DNA from: Marinomonas aquimarina
GTDB lineage: Bacteria; Pseudomonadota; Gammaproteobacteria; Pseudomonadales; Marinomonadaceae
NCBI RefSeq assembly: GCF_900089755.1
Contig: NZ_FLOC01000018.1
Span: forward strand, 32,220-96,219
Direction: 5' to 3'
DNA: 64,000 nt
Shown here: piece after piece, positions 8,063 to 17,952 of the stretch
Position numbering within the stretch: the first letter of the stretch is position 1
Layout: each line of letters opens with the position of its first letter
Translations under genes and position numbers: made by a program
Notes under the pieces: model-generated
What the model was told of the DNA's origin: nothing
The model's input: only the letters and a program-made list of their open reading frames with translations
Databases searched by the model: none

Positions 8063-8473
8063 TCATATCGAATCTTCGACGCGACCACCCGCCAGGACAT
8101 ACCGGGCCAGCGCCTCGGCATCGGCGTGGGTGGCCCGGGTGGACTGCGGTGTACCGAAAGCCTGGACGAGCTTTGGCAGCATGGCCTCCAACTGGGCTCG
8201 CTTATCCGAATCCGGTTCGACGTGGATGAGCGCGAGCAATGTGCCGCCAAGCGTCTCCTTGTGAGTCTTCAGCCAGACGCCGCGCTGAGCGCGATCGTCG
8301 AGAGTCTCTTCTGGCCCTCCCGCGACGTAGATAAGCACGAAGGGCTTTCCGCAGGCGACGAGTTCATCCATTTCCGCGCACCAGGCGCTGCTGTATCCGT
8401 TGTAGATGCTTGCGCCGTCGAAGCGGACGATGGGGAAATCGCTGGTGTCGTGAACTTTCGGTTGCTGGGACAT
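8063..8473 (-). CDS. Hypothetical protein
   Basis: 136 residues, starting MSQQPKVHDTSDFPIVRFDG. No family is recognised. The stretch MDELVACGKPFVLIYVAGGPEE looks like a beta-alpha unit and LLALIHVEPDSDKRAQLEAMLPKL like a second one, so a small alpha/beta fold is possible. It stands alone between the GntR gene and the divergent DUF305 promoter; the 155 bp downstream hold no gene. Confidence 0.6.
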   Translation of the reverse strand: MSQQPKVHDTSDFPIVRFDGASIYNGYSSAWCAEMDELVACGKPFVLIYVAGGPEETLDDRAQRGVWLKTHKETLGGTLLALIHVEPDSDKRAQLEAMLPKLVQAFGTPQSTRATHADAEALARYVLAGGRVEDSI

Positions 8474-8590
8474 GATCCTGGACTCTCGCTATTAACGTCC
8501 TAACATCCTACCTTTGTTGAGAATTACTTGCAACTGAAATGGGCATGGGCACACCGCCGTGCAGCGCCAAGTGACGGGCGAAATAAGGGC

Positions 8591-8621
8591 TTGACCTTCC
8601 AACAATGGGAGGCCCTACAGT
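8591..8621 (+). promoter_or_regulatory. MerR/CueR-type promoter of DUF305 unit
   Basis: TTGACC (8591-8596) and TACAGT (8616-8621) are separated by exactly 19 bp, the long spacer typical of promoters activated by MerR-family proteins. Inside the spacer, CCTTCCA and TGGGAGG form an imperfect dyad like CueR copper operators. The regulator is not recognised in this window; the MerR protein at 555 lacks the cysteine pair expected of CueR. Confidence 0.6.
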
Positions 8622-8653
8622 GAACCCATCAACCTCATTCAAGGAGTTTTTTC

Positions 8654-9355
8654 ATGAAGGTCAACAAGTTCAGCCTCTTGTTCATTGCGGGCGCCGTCGT
8701 GGTCGCCGCCGGCCTGATGGCCGTCCAGAAGAAGGTGGTCGTCCCGTCGGGTGAAGCGATGCAGGCCAGTGCGGGCGGAGGTCACCAAGGGCACGCGATG
8801 CCCTCCAGCGCCTCGGCCAATGACAGTCCTTCCACGACCGCGTATCGCGCCGTGAACGACCAGATGCACGCCGGGATGGGAGCGCAGTTCACTGGCAACG
8901 CCGACGTCGATTTCATGCGTGGCATGATCCCGCACCACCAGGGCGCGATCGACATGGCCAAGGTGGCGCTGCAGTACGGCAAGGACCCGGAGGTTCACAA
9001 GCTGGCCCAGGAGGTCATCACCGTGCAGGAAGGCGAGATCGCCATGATGAACAAGTGGCTGGGCGACAACGGCCAGCAGGCGGCGGCCGGCAGCTCGGGC
9101 GATGCCTCGACGGCCGCCTACCGTGCCGGCAACGACCGCATGCATGCGGACATGATGATCGACTTCAGCGGCGACGCCGATGTGGACTTCATGCGCGGCA
9201 TGATCCCGCACCACCAGGGTGCGATCGACATGGCCAAGGTGGCGCTGCAGTACGGCAAGAACCCGGAGGTCCGCAAGTTGGCTCAGGAGGTCATCTCCGC
9301 GCAGGAAGGCGAGATCGCCATGATGAAGAGTTGGCTTGTCGCTCGGGGCAAGTGA
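8654..9355 (+). CDS. Tandem DUF305 protein, probable periplasmic metal binder
   Basis: 233 residues. An N-terminal membrane segment ([17 protein letters not shown]) acts as signal peptide or anchor, then a His/Met-rich linker ([11 protein letters not shown]). Two nearly identical DUF305 domains follow, at about residues 70-136 and 155-232, each carrying [18 protein letters not shown]. The paired histidines and methionines are those linked to copper binding in DUF305 proteins such as CopM. A CueR-like promoter lies 33 bp upstream. Together these point to periplasmic copper handling; the metal itself is inference. The domain duplication is recent, as the repeats also match at DNA level. Confidence 0.82.
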   Translation: MKVNKFSLLFIAGAVVVAAGLMAVQKKVVVPSGEAMQASAGGGHQGHAMPSSASANDSPSTTAYRAVNDQMHAGMGAQFTGNADVDFMRGMIPHHQGAIDMAKVALQYGKDPEVHKLAQEVITVQEGEIAMMNKWLGDNGQQAAAGSSGDASTAAYRAGNDRMHADMMIDFSGDADVDFMRGMIPHHQGAIDMAKVALQYGKNPEVRKLAQEVISAQEGEIAMMKSWLVARGK

Positions 9356-9365
9356 AGGCACGACC

Positions 9366-9623
9366 ATGAACCAAGCCAACACCCCGCGCATCCTCATCTA
9401 TAGCACTCCAACTTGCCCGGACTGCCGGGCACTAAAGGAGTGGTTGTCCCAGCAGGGCATCGCGTTTGAAGAGCGCGACCTGACCGACCCGAAGATTTCC
9501 GCGGAGGCCAAGTCACGAACCGGCGTGCGCGTGGCCCCGATCACGATCGTCGGCGACGAGGTCTTCTATGGCACCTTCGCGAGCCAGAAGCCGAGGCTGA
9601 TGAAGGCGCTCGGTCTTCAGTGA
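9366..9623 (+). CDS. Glutaredoxin-like protein
   Basis: 85 residues from the ATG at 9366, 10 bp after the DUF305 gene, so probably co-transcribed. The fold is thioredoxin-like: ILIYSTPTCPDCRALKEWL holds the CPDC active site, ITIVGDEVFYG the second half, and the cis-proline is in VAPITI. It is a glutaredoxin/NrdH-type disulfide reductase of the cytoplasm. In this setting it may buffer thiols under copper stress (inference). Confidence 0.85.
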   Translation: MNQANTPRILIYSTPTCPDCRALKEWLSQQGIAFEERDLTDPKISAEAKSRTGVRVAPITIVGDEVFYGTFASQKPRLMKALGLQ

Positions 9624-9731
9624 GCCGCTGAAGGAAGACCGTGGTCACGGGCGGAGTCGCCGGTGCGGACCCCGGTCGGACCCTGTAAGCGCTGTTGTGG
9701 ACGCGTCTGCACGCAAAGCTCAAGACCGTGA

Positions 9732-10670
<939 letters not shown>

Positions 10671-10720
10671 AGCCTGCCACCCGTTCAAACAGAACGTGTG
10701 GCACTTCCCCTCTTAGTCGG

Positions 10721-12592
10721 CTATTTGAGCGACAGATAAGGATTGTTCGGTGGAACGGCATCGAATATGTGCGATGGGTCTTCGAGCAAATAGCCATGCA
10801 CCTGGCGCGTTTTGCGCGGTCCCATGACCTCGCACGTCCTGATGTTCAGACCCGATGGCTGTTTCCTGTGGAGTCCGAGTTTTTCAAAGCGCTTCTGCAC
10901 CCACTGCCAGTCCTGCAGGGCCGCGTCCTTCGCAAGCGGCCCAATGGTTGGATGCTCTTGTGCGTAGCGCTGGAAAACACCAGGGCTGATCAGGTAAACC
11001 GTGTCGGACACGGTATGTACCAGGGCCTTGGCGTCATTGATGATGAGCTTGCGGGTCTGGACGGCCTGTTTCAGCCAGGCCATGAAATGCTCGCCCGATG
11101 GCCGCCCGGTAAATGAGGCGAAATCGTGCGGCGCAGGCGCGGCGGTCGGCGCCGAAGGACCTGGGGCCGATGCGGGAGGGTCGAGCGGCACCGCTGCATC
11201 GTCGGCACCCTCTGGCGGGGCTTCGACGGACTGCTCCGGCTCAGGCGTTGTCTCGAACATCGCCAGCATGCTTTCCAGTGGGTCGGCCGGATTGCGCTGC
11301 GTGCTGGGAGGTATGGCGTGACTTCCGCCCGACTGATCTGGACGGCTGCTTGCTGCGGGCTCCTTCTCCGTTGCCACCGCTGCTCCAGGTAGCAATGCAG
11401 CGTCGGGTGCGGACGGGCGCGGCCCGTCCTCGGCCTCGCCGGCGTTGTCCACGGTCACGGTTCCCGCAAATGGGCTGGGTCGCTCCGAGGGCTCCCAGAT
11501 CAGCGCCGGGGCCAGGCGCAGGAGCGTGAAGGCATGGGACCAGCCACTCTCACTGGTAATAGTTGCGCGCCAGATGGCCTTGCCGGAGGCGGTGGGCTGC
11601 AACATGGCATGATCCTGTAGCACGTTGAACACGGCCGTGTTGTTCGCGGGGATGCCATCGACCCCCTGGGACAGCAGGTGCGCGCGCAGCTTGTCCGAGA
11701 CTGTCTTGCTCACCAGCCACAGCGCGTCCTCGGTGAGCCAGCCATCGGAGGCCTCCGGCTGGTTCAGTTTCAGCTCTTCCTTGAGCAGGTAGCGCAGCCC
11801 GTTGACCAGCTTGCGTTGGAGCGAGTGCTTGGGCGCGGCCATGGCGCGCGCGGGATCGCCGCCCAGCTCCTGGGCGACGGAGGCGCGGTCGGCCTGCACG
11901 ACAAGCTCGCCCAGAACCCCGGCGTGCTCGTACTGCCCAGCCAAGACGTAGAGCAGCGGCGCCCACAAGGATGGATAGCCACTGAGCCAGTCCAGCAGAT
12001 CGCGATTGAGCAATTGCTGGTACAGCAAGCCTGTCGCGGCGCTATGAAGCCGGTACTCGCGGTCGTCGCGGTAGCGGAAGCGGTACGGTTGGCGCAGCGG
12101 GCCGTGCCATGGGTGCCAGGTGCTGCCGTCGGCCAGCTCGACGTGCAGATCGACGGCCACCTTGCCGATGTCATGGAGCAGTGCGGCATAGGCGACGGCC
12201 GCAGTCCAGGCTTCGGCCTGCGCCGCCTGGTCTTCGGGGCTGGCCCCGATGGGCAGCAGATGGGACTGCCGCAGCTTTAGGCTGTAGGCGACGATTTCGA
12301 GGCCATGGTCGAGCATGCCGCCCGGGTAGGCATGGTGATGCGCTTCGGAAGCCGGGAAGGCCTGGACCAGCTCGGCGTAGCGCTCCAGCGGCGCGCGGTA
12401 CAGGGAGGCGAACTGCTTGCGCGAAAGCGAGGTGCGCTGCCAGATGTGTTCCAGCAGCTTCTGCCGGCGCGGGGTGGCGAGCAACGATGCGGCCGACTCC
12501 GGCCGCATCAACCCTTTCGGGAGGTCGGTGGCGGGTGCTGGCGACGGCGCGGCAGCGACCGGGGGCCGTTTTCGCTGGAACAGGGAGAGCAT
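10721..12592 (-). CDS. traI: MobH-family relaxase TraI
   Basis: 623 residues. The N-terminal TraI_2 domain shows the histidine motif AHHHAYPGGMLDHGLE (about residues 84-99) and the HD motif LLHDIGK, typical of MobH relaxases that nick oriT and pilot DNA transfer. A proline/alanine-rich linker (about residues 395-490) leads to a C-terminal domain (FMAWLKQAVQTRKLIINDAKALVH onward) of the TraI_2_C type. Length and order match the ICE_TraI_Pfluor family (TIGR03760). It is a single-gene unit, convergent with kdsA. The upstream region at 12.6-12.8 kb would be the natural place for an oriT. Confidence 0.92.
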   Translation of the reverse strand: MLSLFQRKRPPVAAAPSPAPATDLPKGLMRPESAASLLATPRRQKLLEHIWQRTSLSRKQFASLYRAPLERYAELVQAFPASEAHHHAYPGGMLDHGLEIVAYSLKLRQSHLLPIGASPEDQAAQAEAWTAAVAYAALLHDIGKVAVDLHVELADGSTWHPWHGPLRQPYRFRYRDDREYRLHSAATGLLYQQLLNRDLLDWLSGYPSLWAPLLYVLAGQYEHAGVLGELVVQADRASVAQELGGDPARAMAAPKHSLQRKLVNGLRYLLKEELKLNQPEASDGWLTEDALWLVSKTVSDKLRAHLLSQGVDGIPANNTAVFNVLQDHAMLQPTASGKAIWRATITSESGWSHAFTLLRLAPALIWEPSERPSPFAGTVTVDNAGEAEDGPRPSAPDAALLPGAAVATEKEPAASSRPDQSGGSHAIPPSTQRNPADPLESMLAMFETTPEPEQSVEAPPEGADDAAVPLDPPASAPGPSAPTAAPAPHDFASFTGRPSGEHFMAWLKQAVQTRKLIINDAKALVHTVSDTVYLISPGVFQRYAQEHPTIGPLAKDAALQDWQWVQKRFEKLGLHRKQPSGLNIRTCEVMGPRKTRQVHGYLLEDPSHIFDAVPPNNPYLSLK

Positions 12593-12817
12593 GTCGGTGT
12601 CCTGATGGCGGGCCGGGCGGGAGGCCTTTTGGCCTTTTCAAGGTAGGGCCTTTCCCCTTGCACCCCATTCCCTTGCCGTTTCGACCCTTTGGCCTTTAAC
12701 CGTTTCGGTATAGCGGGGCCTGGGCTGCGGCTCCAGCGTCAATGCGGAACCCGCACGAATGGATTAGACGGCGACCTGGCGCTGGGCCCCGGCCTATGCT
12801 GCCGGGGCGCTACACCG
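12593..12817. other. traI upstream region, repeat-rich, no gene
   Basis: About 225 bp between the divergent traI and toxin-antitoxin units. It holds repeated GGCCTTTT words (near 12625, 12633 and 12688) in a pyrimidine-rich tract. Such a region next to a relaxase gene could hold oriT and the traI promoter, but no nic consensus is recognised. Confidence 0.4.
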
Positions 12818-12899
12818 CCAGGTAGGCTCCCACCCGGGCGACTAAGTTGACAAATGCGACAAAGGAGACTAGAGTGAATCCTGTCTCAAACCTACCTGG
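12818..12899 (+). promoter_or_regulatory. Toxin-antitoxin promoter flanked by inverted repeat
   Basis: TTGACA (12847-12852) and TAGAGT (12870-12875) are 17 bp apart. CCAGGTAGG (12818-12826) and CCTACCTGG (12891-12899) form a 9-bp inverted repeat enclosing this promoter. This is the arrangement expected for cooperative autorepression by an antitoxin dimer; binding is inference. Confidence 0.6.
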
Positions 12900-12908
12900 G
12901 AGCTGACC

Positions 12909-13535
12909 ATGCCCACTGCGATCGAATTCATTGCCGACCGGCTGCCGCGAGTCACGGTGGAGGATGTGCGACGCTTCGCCGATACCGTCGAAATCCGGGA
13001 TGCACCGGCGTTCGCGGCTGAGTTGCAGGCGTTCATCCACGAGCGCGTGGAGGCGGTGACGCTGCCCGCCAACCTGGAAGGTGAAACGGTGGCGCAGGCC
13101 TTGCAGCGCAAGGCGGCCGCGTTGCGCTCCGACACGCGCTGGACACCGGCTGAAACCGATGTCCAGCGAGGCCGCGCCTTGCTGCTGGAAGCCTTCAACC
13201 AGCCGGACAACCTGCCGCCTGCCGAGTTCGCCAAGCTGGCGGACAAGTCGCGCCAGCAAATCTACAAGGACATCCTCGCCCGTCGGCTGCTGGCGCTGAA
13301 CGTGGGGCCGCGCGGCCAGAAGCTGCCCGACTGGCAGCTCGACCCGGTGAAGCAGCAGTTGACCCAAACCGTGCTCCAGGAGGTCGAGGGCATCGACCAC
13401 TGGACGATCTACCGCGCGCTGTCCGAACCCCTCGAAGGCCTGGGTGGTCGCTCGCCCGTGGATGCGGTGACGCATGGCACGATCGATGACGTGGCCGAGG
13501 CCGTGTTCAACGTGCTGGGCGTCCAGGTGCATTGA
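12909..13535 (+). CDS. Xre/MbcA/ParS-type antitoxin
   Basis: 208 residues. The helical N-terminal part contains FAKLADKSRQQIYKDILARRLLALNVGPRGQKLPDWQLD, which fits an Xre-like DNA-binding region followed by the DUF2384-type C-terminal domain (VLQEVEGIDHWTIYRALSEPLEGLGGRSPVDAV). That domain occludes the NAD site of RES toxins. It is 12 bp upstream of the RES gene, in the antitoxin-first order. It should neutralise the toxin and repress the operon through the inverted repeat around its promoter. Confidence 0.8.
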   Translation: MPTAIEFIADRLPRVTVEDVRRFADTVEIRDAPAFAAELQAFIHERVEAVTLPANLEGETVAQALQRKAAALRSDTRWTPAETDVQRGRALLLEAFNQPDNLPPAEFAKLADKSRQQIYKDILARRLLALNVGPRGQKLPDWQLDPVKQQLTQTVLQEVEGIDHWTIYRALSEPLEGLGGRSPVDAVTHGTIDDVAEAVFNVLGVQVH

Positions 13536-13547
13536 AGCGAGACCGCC

Positions 13548-14180
13548 ATGAGCCACGAGCTGCCTTCGTTCCTGATCGATGCCGGTGAACTGCTCCAGCA
13601 TGTGAGCCGCGTCGTCTATCGGGGCAGCCCGCTGTACTATGGCCGCAGCAGCACGAATCGCTACGATGACCCAGCGGGGGCCTACGGCGTGCTCTACCTG
13701 GGGCGCGACCTGCCCACGGCGCTGATGGAGTCGGTGTTTCACAAGCACCAGTGGCTTGCGGACACGCAACGCTCGATCGCGCTGAAAGAAGTCCAAGCCC
13801 GGATGGTGCGCGCAGTAGGCGTGATGGACGACGTGTTTCTGGCCGATCTCACGGCGCAGGGCGTCATGGCGGGCTACTTCGGCCTGAACCTGGAGCAGTT
13901 GGCCAGCCGCGACTACACGCACACGCAGCGGGTGTCCGCCCAGGTGCATGCGATGCTCGGAGATGATGGCCAGGCGCTGTTCGACGGGGTGCTCTATCCG
14001 TCGCGCAACAACTATCCCGCCAAGAGCATCGCCCTGTTCGAGCGTGCGGGAGCGAAGGTTGGCGTCATCGAGGACATCGACCTGGTGGACCATGTGGACT
14101 GGCCGCGTTTCGTTGTTACCTACCGCATCGGCGTTGAACCCGACCCCGGCCCGGTGGGGCCGGATGACGAAGCGTCCTGA
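13548..14180 (+). CDS. RES-domain toxin (NAD+ phosphorylase type)
   Basis: 210 residues. Key RES-family positions are visible: Arg in VVYRGSP, Tyr in GVLYLGRDLPTALMESVFHKH with the catalytic Glu of MES, and Ser in LYPSRNNY. Known members deplete cytoplasmic NAD+. Downstream of the Xre/MbcA/ParS-type antitoxin, it forms a type II toxin-antitoxin pair that likely stabilises the ICE. The C-terminal tail (GVEPDPGPVGPDDEAS) is probably disordered. Confidence 0.85.
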   Translation: MSHELPSFLIDAGELLQHVSRVVYRGSPLYYGRSSTNRYDDPAGAYGVLYLGRDLPTALMESVFHKHQWLADTQRSIALKEVQARMVRAVGVMDDVFLADLTAQGVMAGYFGLNLEQLASRDYTHTQRVSAQVHAMLGDDGQALFDGVLYPSRNNYPAKSIALFERAGAKVGVIEDIDLVDHVDWPRFVVTYRIGVEPDPGPVGPDDEAS

Positions 14181-14264
14181 AGCAGCAAGAAAACACATTG
14201 AAGCCGCAAACCGAATGAAGTGGAGCAAACTGGAATAGGCATTCCTCAACAGCAGGAGACGACC

Positions 14265-14630
14265 ATGAACACGACGACCCGCACCAGCACCGCAGAACGC
14301 CTCGGCCGCGCCTTTGGCCGCGGATGGCGTGCCTATGCGCGACGCGAACGGCGGGCGTCGAACTGGTTGGTGTCCAAGGGCATGCCGCGAGCTGGCGCTA
14401 CCGCGCTCGTGTGGGTAGCCAAGCTGGCTGTACTGGGGGTGCTGCTCTACGTTGCGTTTTGGTTTGCACTCGTGATGCTGGGCGTTGCGGCGGCGGGATG
14501 GGCTGCTGCTGCAAATACTTCGGATGAGGACGAGTGGCCTTTCACCGACCTCACCGAGCTGCGCAAGACGCCGGGCTACGATCCCAACCTGTACAACGAC
14601 ACGTCGCACGAGTTGTACACCGACGACTGA
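14265..14630 (+). CDS. DUF3742 family membrane protein
   Basis: 121 residues from the ATG at 14265, preceded by AGGAG. The N-terminus is basic (RLGRAFGRGWRAYARRERRASNWLVSKG), then one long hydrophobic segment (VWVAKLAVLGVLLYVAFWFALVML) and an acidic tail (DEDEWPFTDLTELRKTPGYDPNLYND). This matches DUF3742 proteins found at this place, beside traG, in ICEs of this family. Function is unknown. It is convergent with traG, 11 bp apart. Confidence 0.8.
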   Translation: MNTTTRTSTAERLGRAFGRGWRAYARRERRASNWLVSKGMPRAGATALVWVAKLAVLGVLLYVAFWFALVMLGVAAAGWAAAANTSDEDEWPFTDLTELRKTPGYDPNLYNDTSHELYTDD

Positions 14631-14641
14631 CCGGCCTCGCG

Positions 14642-16162
14642 CTATTTCAGTTTTCCTCCGGTGAGCGCCCCGGCACCCTTGCCGCCAGCTTGGCCGGCGC
14701 TCTTGCTGCCATCGGAAAGTCCCTGGATGACGTGCCCGGCCCGAATCCCAACCCAGGTAAGGCTCGCCAGCCAGAATCCCGGCAGAACCAGGAACATCGT
14801 GCCCATGACGAACATCAGGAGCATGTCGCCGAAGGCGTTGTTCAACCCTACCAGCGGGTCAAAGTTGGTGTGCGGCCGGTTCCAGCCAAAGCCCCAGCCA
14901 TAAAGCGCGTCCAGAATCGTTGAATCGATCCAGCGTGCGAGCTGGAACCAGAAGTCCGTGAAGAACAGCGCGAACTGCACGACGCTGACGGTGACGACCG
15001 TCTTCAGGTCGTAGGTGCCCACAACCAGCACGAGCGGGATGCAGATGACCAGCGCCATCTTCAGTAAGGCGAGGATCATGGGCAGGGATTGGCGCACGAC
15101 ATCCATGGCAGGAAACGCGGCAATCGCGCCGACTGCCATCCCCACGTCGCCCGTGGCGCGCGTCACGATGTTCGGCAGGGTCTTGTCGATCTGGCCGCCG
15201 TAGTCCGTATAGACGCTGCCCTGGTTCAGTTTCTGCTGCCGCGGTGACGCGATGGCGCGGATCACCGAATCGTCCACCTCGGCCCGGCTGAGGAACCCGG
15301 CCCAGCCCGCCAGGCGATTCAGCAGGGTCGGGGCCACTTGCCCCAGCAGCCGCGCGCGCAGGCCGTTGCTGCCGTCTGACCACCACTGCCTGCAGGTCGG
15401 GTAGCCGCCACCATTGGCAACCTGCGCGAGGCCTGCATCGCGGGTGTCGTCATAGGGCCATGCCTCGCGCGCCGTGCTGGAGCGGTAGCTGTCGTAGTAG
15501 CCACCCGTGTCCGTGAAAAAGCGCGAGCCGATCCAGGTTACGTCGTGCATCTGCTGCTCATCGAGATCCGGGCGCTGCATGAACAATTTGGCCCGCGCAG
15601 GCCCATAGCAATCCCGCGAGAAGTCCGCGACCTCCTGAGCCAGTACCGGGTCGTCAATGCGGGTCGCGTCGATCTCCATCCTCATCTGCCGCAGGTCCGT
15701 ACCGCACGGGATCGCCGCTACCGAGGCGCTCGTGACGGCGCGCGAGAGCGCGTGCATGAAAGCCCACCAGACCGGCACCTTCGCCGACTGGTTGTTGATG
15801 GTGCTGAAGGACTGCGACCAGCCGGTTTCCGTGGGCTGCGGCACGCTGACCTGGCACTGCGCCGAGCGCGAGCTGTCGTACTGGATGGTGCTGAGGTCCA
15901 CGTCGATGAACGGAATGCCCGCGAACATCACCACCACGATCGCGACGAACACCCGGTTCTCGATACGGGCGGCACTCAGAACGCCTTTGTTGCCCTCGTC
16001 AGCGCCTTCCGCGCGGGCCTTCAGCCACTCCTGCACGACGATGGCGACGAAAGGCAGCGCGAACACCCCGCTGGACACCAGCACGGCCCAGATACCGTTG
16101 TTGACGATCCAGGACACGAGGGTGAGGTAGTACTCCAGATAGTCGGTCGTGAAGAGCGTCAT
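14642..16162 (-). CDS. traG: TraG-like conjugation membrane protein
   Basis: 506 residues. Three hydrophobic segments near the N-terminus (YLTLVSWIVNNGIWAVLVSSGVF and others), a large central periplasmic part with cysteines (CQVSVPQP, IPCGTDL, RDCYGPAR), and four more segments at the C-terminus (ILALLKMALVICIPLVLVVG and others) match the TraG N-terminal family of F/SXT-type mating systems. In those systems TraG stabilises mating pairs and supports pilus assembly in the inner membrane. It is the last gene of the operon starting at 19343. Confidence 0.85.
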   Translation of the reverse strand: MTLFTTDYLEYYLTLVSWIVNNGIWAVLVSSGVFALPFVAIVVQEWLKARAEGADEGNKGVLSAARIENRVFVAIVVVMFAGIPFIDVDLSTIQYDSSRSAQCQVSVPQPTETGWSQSFSTINNQSAKVPVWWAFMHALSRAVTSASVAAIPCGTDLRQMRMEIDATRIDDPVLAQEVADFSRDCYGPARAKLFMQRPDLDEQQMHDVTWIGSRFFTDTGGYYDSYRSSTAREAWPYDDTRDAGLAQVANGGGYPTCRQWWSDGSNGLRARLLGQVAPTLLNRLAGWAGFLSRAEVDDSVIRAIASPRQQKLNQGSVYTDYGGQIDKTLPNIVTRATGDVGMAVGAIAAFPAMDVVRQSLPMILALLKMALVICIPLVLVVGTYDLKTVVTVSVVQFALFFTDFWFQLARWIDSTILDALYGWGFGWNRPHTNFDPLVGLNNAFGDMLLMFVMGTMFLVLPGFWLASLTWVGIRAGHVIQGLSDGSKSAGQAGGKGAGALTGGKLK

Positions 16163-16177
16163 GGCCCCGATCTCCCC

Positions 16178-16549
16178 TCAAGCGGCCTGCATCAACAGGC
16201 TGGCTTCCAGCGCGACGATGGCGACGACGCCGGCGACCTCGGTACGGATCAGCCGGCGCCGCGCCTGCCCATCTGTCCCGCTTTGGTCTTCGCGGGCCAG
16301 CACCCGGCGGCGCATCCAGAACCATCCATAGGCCGTTGCCGCGTACACGCACAGCCGCCAGATGAAGAAATACCCTGCGGAGGCCGCCAGCCACCGTTCC
16401 CAGCCTGCAACGCTGCCGACCAGGTTGATGCCCGCGACGTTCGCCCCCACTGCGGCGGCAACGATAAGCACCAGCCACAGCAGCGTCTTCGCCGCGCGCC
16501 GGCTGAACAACCAGCGCAGCGGCCGCCAGGCCATGCGCGCCGGGCTCAT
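16178..16549 (-). CDS. Small conserved ICE membrane protein
   Basis: 123 residues with three hydrophobic stretches (TLLWLVLIVAAAVGANVAG, WLAASAGYFFIWRLCVYAA, and AGVVAIVALEASLLM). No named family is recalled, but a small membrane protein is regularly found between the PFL_4711-type gene and traG. It overlaps the upstream gene by 4 bp, showing translational coupling in the operon. Confidence 0.7.
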   Translation of the reverse strand: MSPARMAWRPLRWLFSRRAAKTLLWLVLIVAAAVGANVAGINLVGSVAGWERWLAASAGYFFIWRLCVYAATAYGWFWMRRRVLAREDQSGTDGQARRRLIRTEVAGVVAIVALEASLLMQAA

Positions 16550-17943
16550 GGCCGACTCCCCGGATTGCCCTTCTGGAGCTGGTCGAGACGGTCCGGCACA
16601 GGATCGCCCTCGTAGATGCCGCGCGAACCGGCCGCGCGCGCGCCGTGGCGCTGGATGATCGCCATGGGCGAGTTGTTCGCCAGTTCGCGCCGCAGCTCCA
16701 GTTCGGTCTTGAGGTTGCGAATCTCACGGTCGAGCGTGTCGCTCTCGTGGTTCACCGCCTCCACGGCAAGTTCGTTCGCCGCGACGTTGGGCTCCTTCTT
16801 GCCCGTGAGCAGCGTGCGCTGCAGCAGCAGCGCTTTCTCCAGCACGGATGCCAGCGCGACCTCGGACGCGAGGCGCTGCGACAGCAGGTGCTGGTCGGGC
16901 TCGTCGCGCAGCGCCTCGATCACGCCGCGCGTGATCGGCAGCGACGCACTGCCAGCTTCGCGCAGGTTCTCCGGCGTCGTGTTCTTGGCCTTGGTTACCA
17001 GGTCCTGGAGCGCCTGCAGCTTGGCGTCGTACTCCTCCTGGATCAGCGGCGTGAGCCCGACGCCCGGCGTCGTCTCGGTCTTGGTGCAGGCATCGCACGT
17101 GCGCTGCTCCTTCTCGCCGAGCACGCGCGTGGCCCACTCGACGGCAGCCTGCGGCGAGGTCCAGGTCTGGCACGAGAGACTGCTGCAACTGGCCGGCGCA
17201 ATGGACGAGGTGTCGGTCACGCCGCGGCCGTTGACCAGGTTGTAGCCAGCGCGGGTGACATCGCCGACGACCTTGATCGCGGGCTGGCCGGAGCCGCCCG
17301 CGTTGCTGCCCCCGACCCACGGCACGCCGTCATTGCCGCGGCGCGTCTCGGCCTGCTCGATGGCCGAGACCGCATCCGTGCTCGACACGGCATCGCGCAG
17401 CGCCAGCCCTTCGGCCATCTGGCTCCAGCCGAGTTGGCCGCCCGCCGTTTCGGCCATCTTCTCGGCCATGGCACGGCACGTCAGCTTGCTGCGGTCGAAA
17501 TCCAGCCGCGCCTGCAGCACGCCATTGGTGAGCAGGTTGTACAGACCGGGATCGGCCCGCTGGATGATCAGTGCGGGCAACGATGCCACCGCACTGGTGG
17601 CACTCTGGATCACCGACGACATGATTTGCTGGAAGCCGTTGGTAATGCCGTTAAGTTGGTTCTTCAACGTGGTCTGGATGCTCATGTCGCCGCAGATCAA
17701 GTTGCTGTTCCAACCCACGCCGACACCGATGGAGCGCATGCCGGCTGCACGTCCCATCGACACGGCGTTGCCGCCACCGATCGAGTACATGACGTCATCG
17801 CCGATGACGCTGCCGCTGGTCTGGTATCCCAGTTGACCCCAGGCCACGCCGCTGCCCAGCGCGAGCGCGCCGGCCAGTGCCAGGACGATCTCCGTGCGAC
17901 GTACCCGGCGGGAGAACGGATTGAATGCAGGACGGAACTTCAT
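16546..17943 (-). CDS. ICE protein, PFL_4711 family (TIGR03755)
   Basis: 465 residues. A signal peptide (IVLALAGALALGSGVAWGQ) precedes a periplasmic protein with MYSIGGGNAVSMGRAAGMRSIGVGVGWNSNLICGD, a cysteine cluster (SCSSLSCQTW and RTCDACTKTE), and a long coiled-coil-like C-terminal region (about residues 330-440). This is the pattern of the PFL_4711 family, often compared with TraH. It probably acts in pilus assembly in the periplasm. Second to last but one in the operon from 19343 to 14642. Confidence 0.82.
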   Translation of the reverse strand: MKFRPAFNPFSRRVRRTEIVLALAGALALGSGVAWGQLGYQTSGSVIGDDVMYSIGGGNAVSMGRAAGMRSIGVGVGWNSNLICGDMSIQTTLKNQLNGITNGFQQIMSSVIQSATSAVASLPALIIQRADPGLYNLLTNGVLQARLDFDRSKLTCRAMAEKMAETAGGQLGWSQMAEGLALRDAVSSTDAVSAIEQAETRRGNDGVPWVGGSNAGGSGQPAIKVVGDVTRAGYNLVNGRGVTDTSSIAPASCSSLSCQTWTSPQAAVEWATRVLGEKEQRTCDACTKTETTPGVGLTPLIQEEYDAKLQALQDLVTKAKNTTPENLREAGSASLPITRGVIEALRDEPDQHLLSQRLASEVALASVLEKALLLQRTLLTGKKEPNVAANELAVEAVNHESDTLDREIRNLKTELELRRELANNSPMAIIQRHGARAAGSRGIYEGDPVPDRLDQLQKGNPGSRP

Positions 17944-17952
17944 GGCACCCCC

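Noticed and set aside
12593..12817. oriT
   Set aside because: Position next to traI is suggestive, but no nic-site consensus or strong inverted repeat could be identified by eye; left as unassigned.
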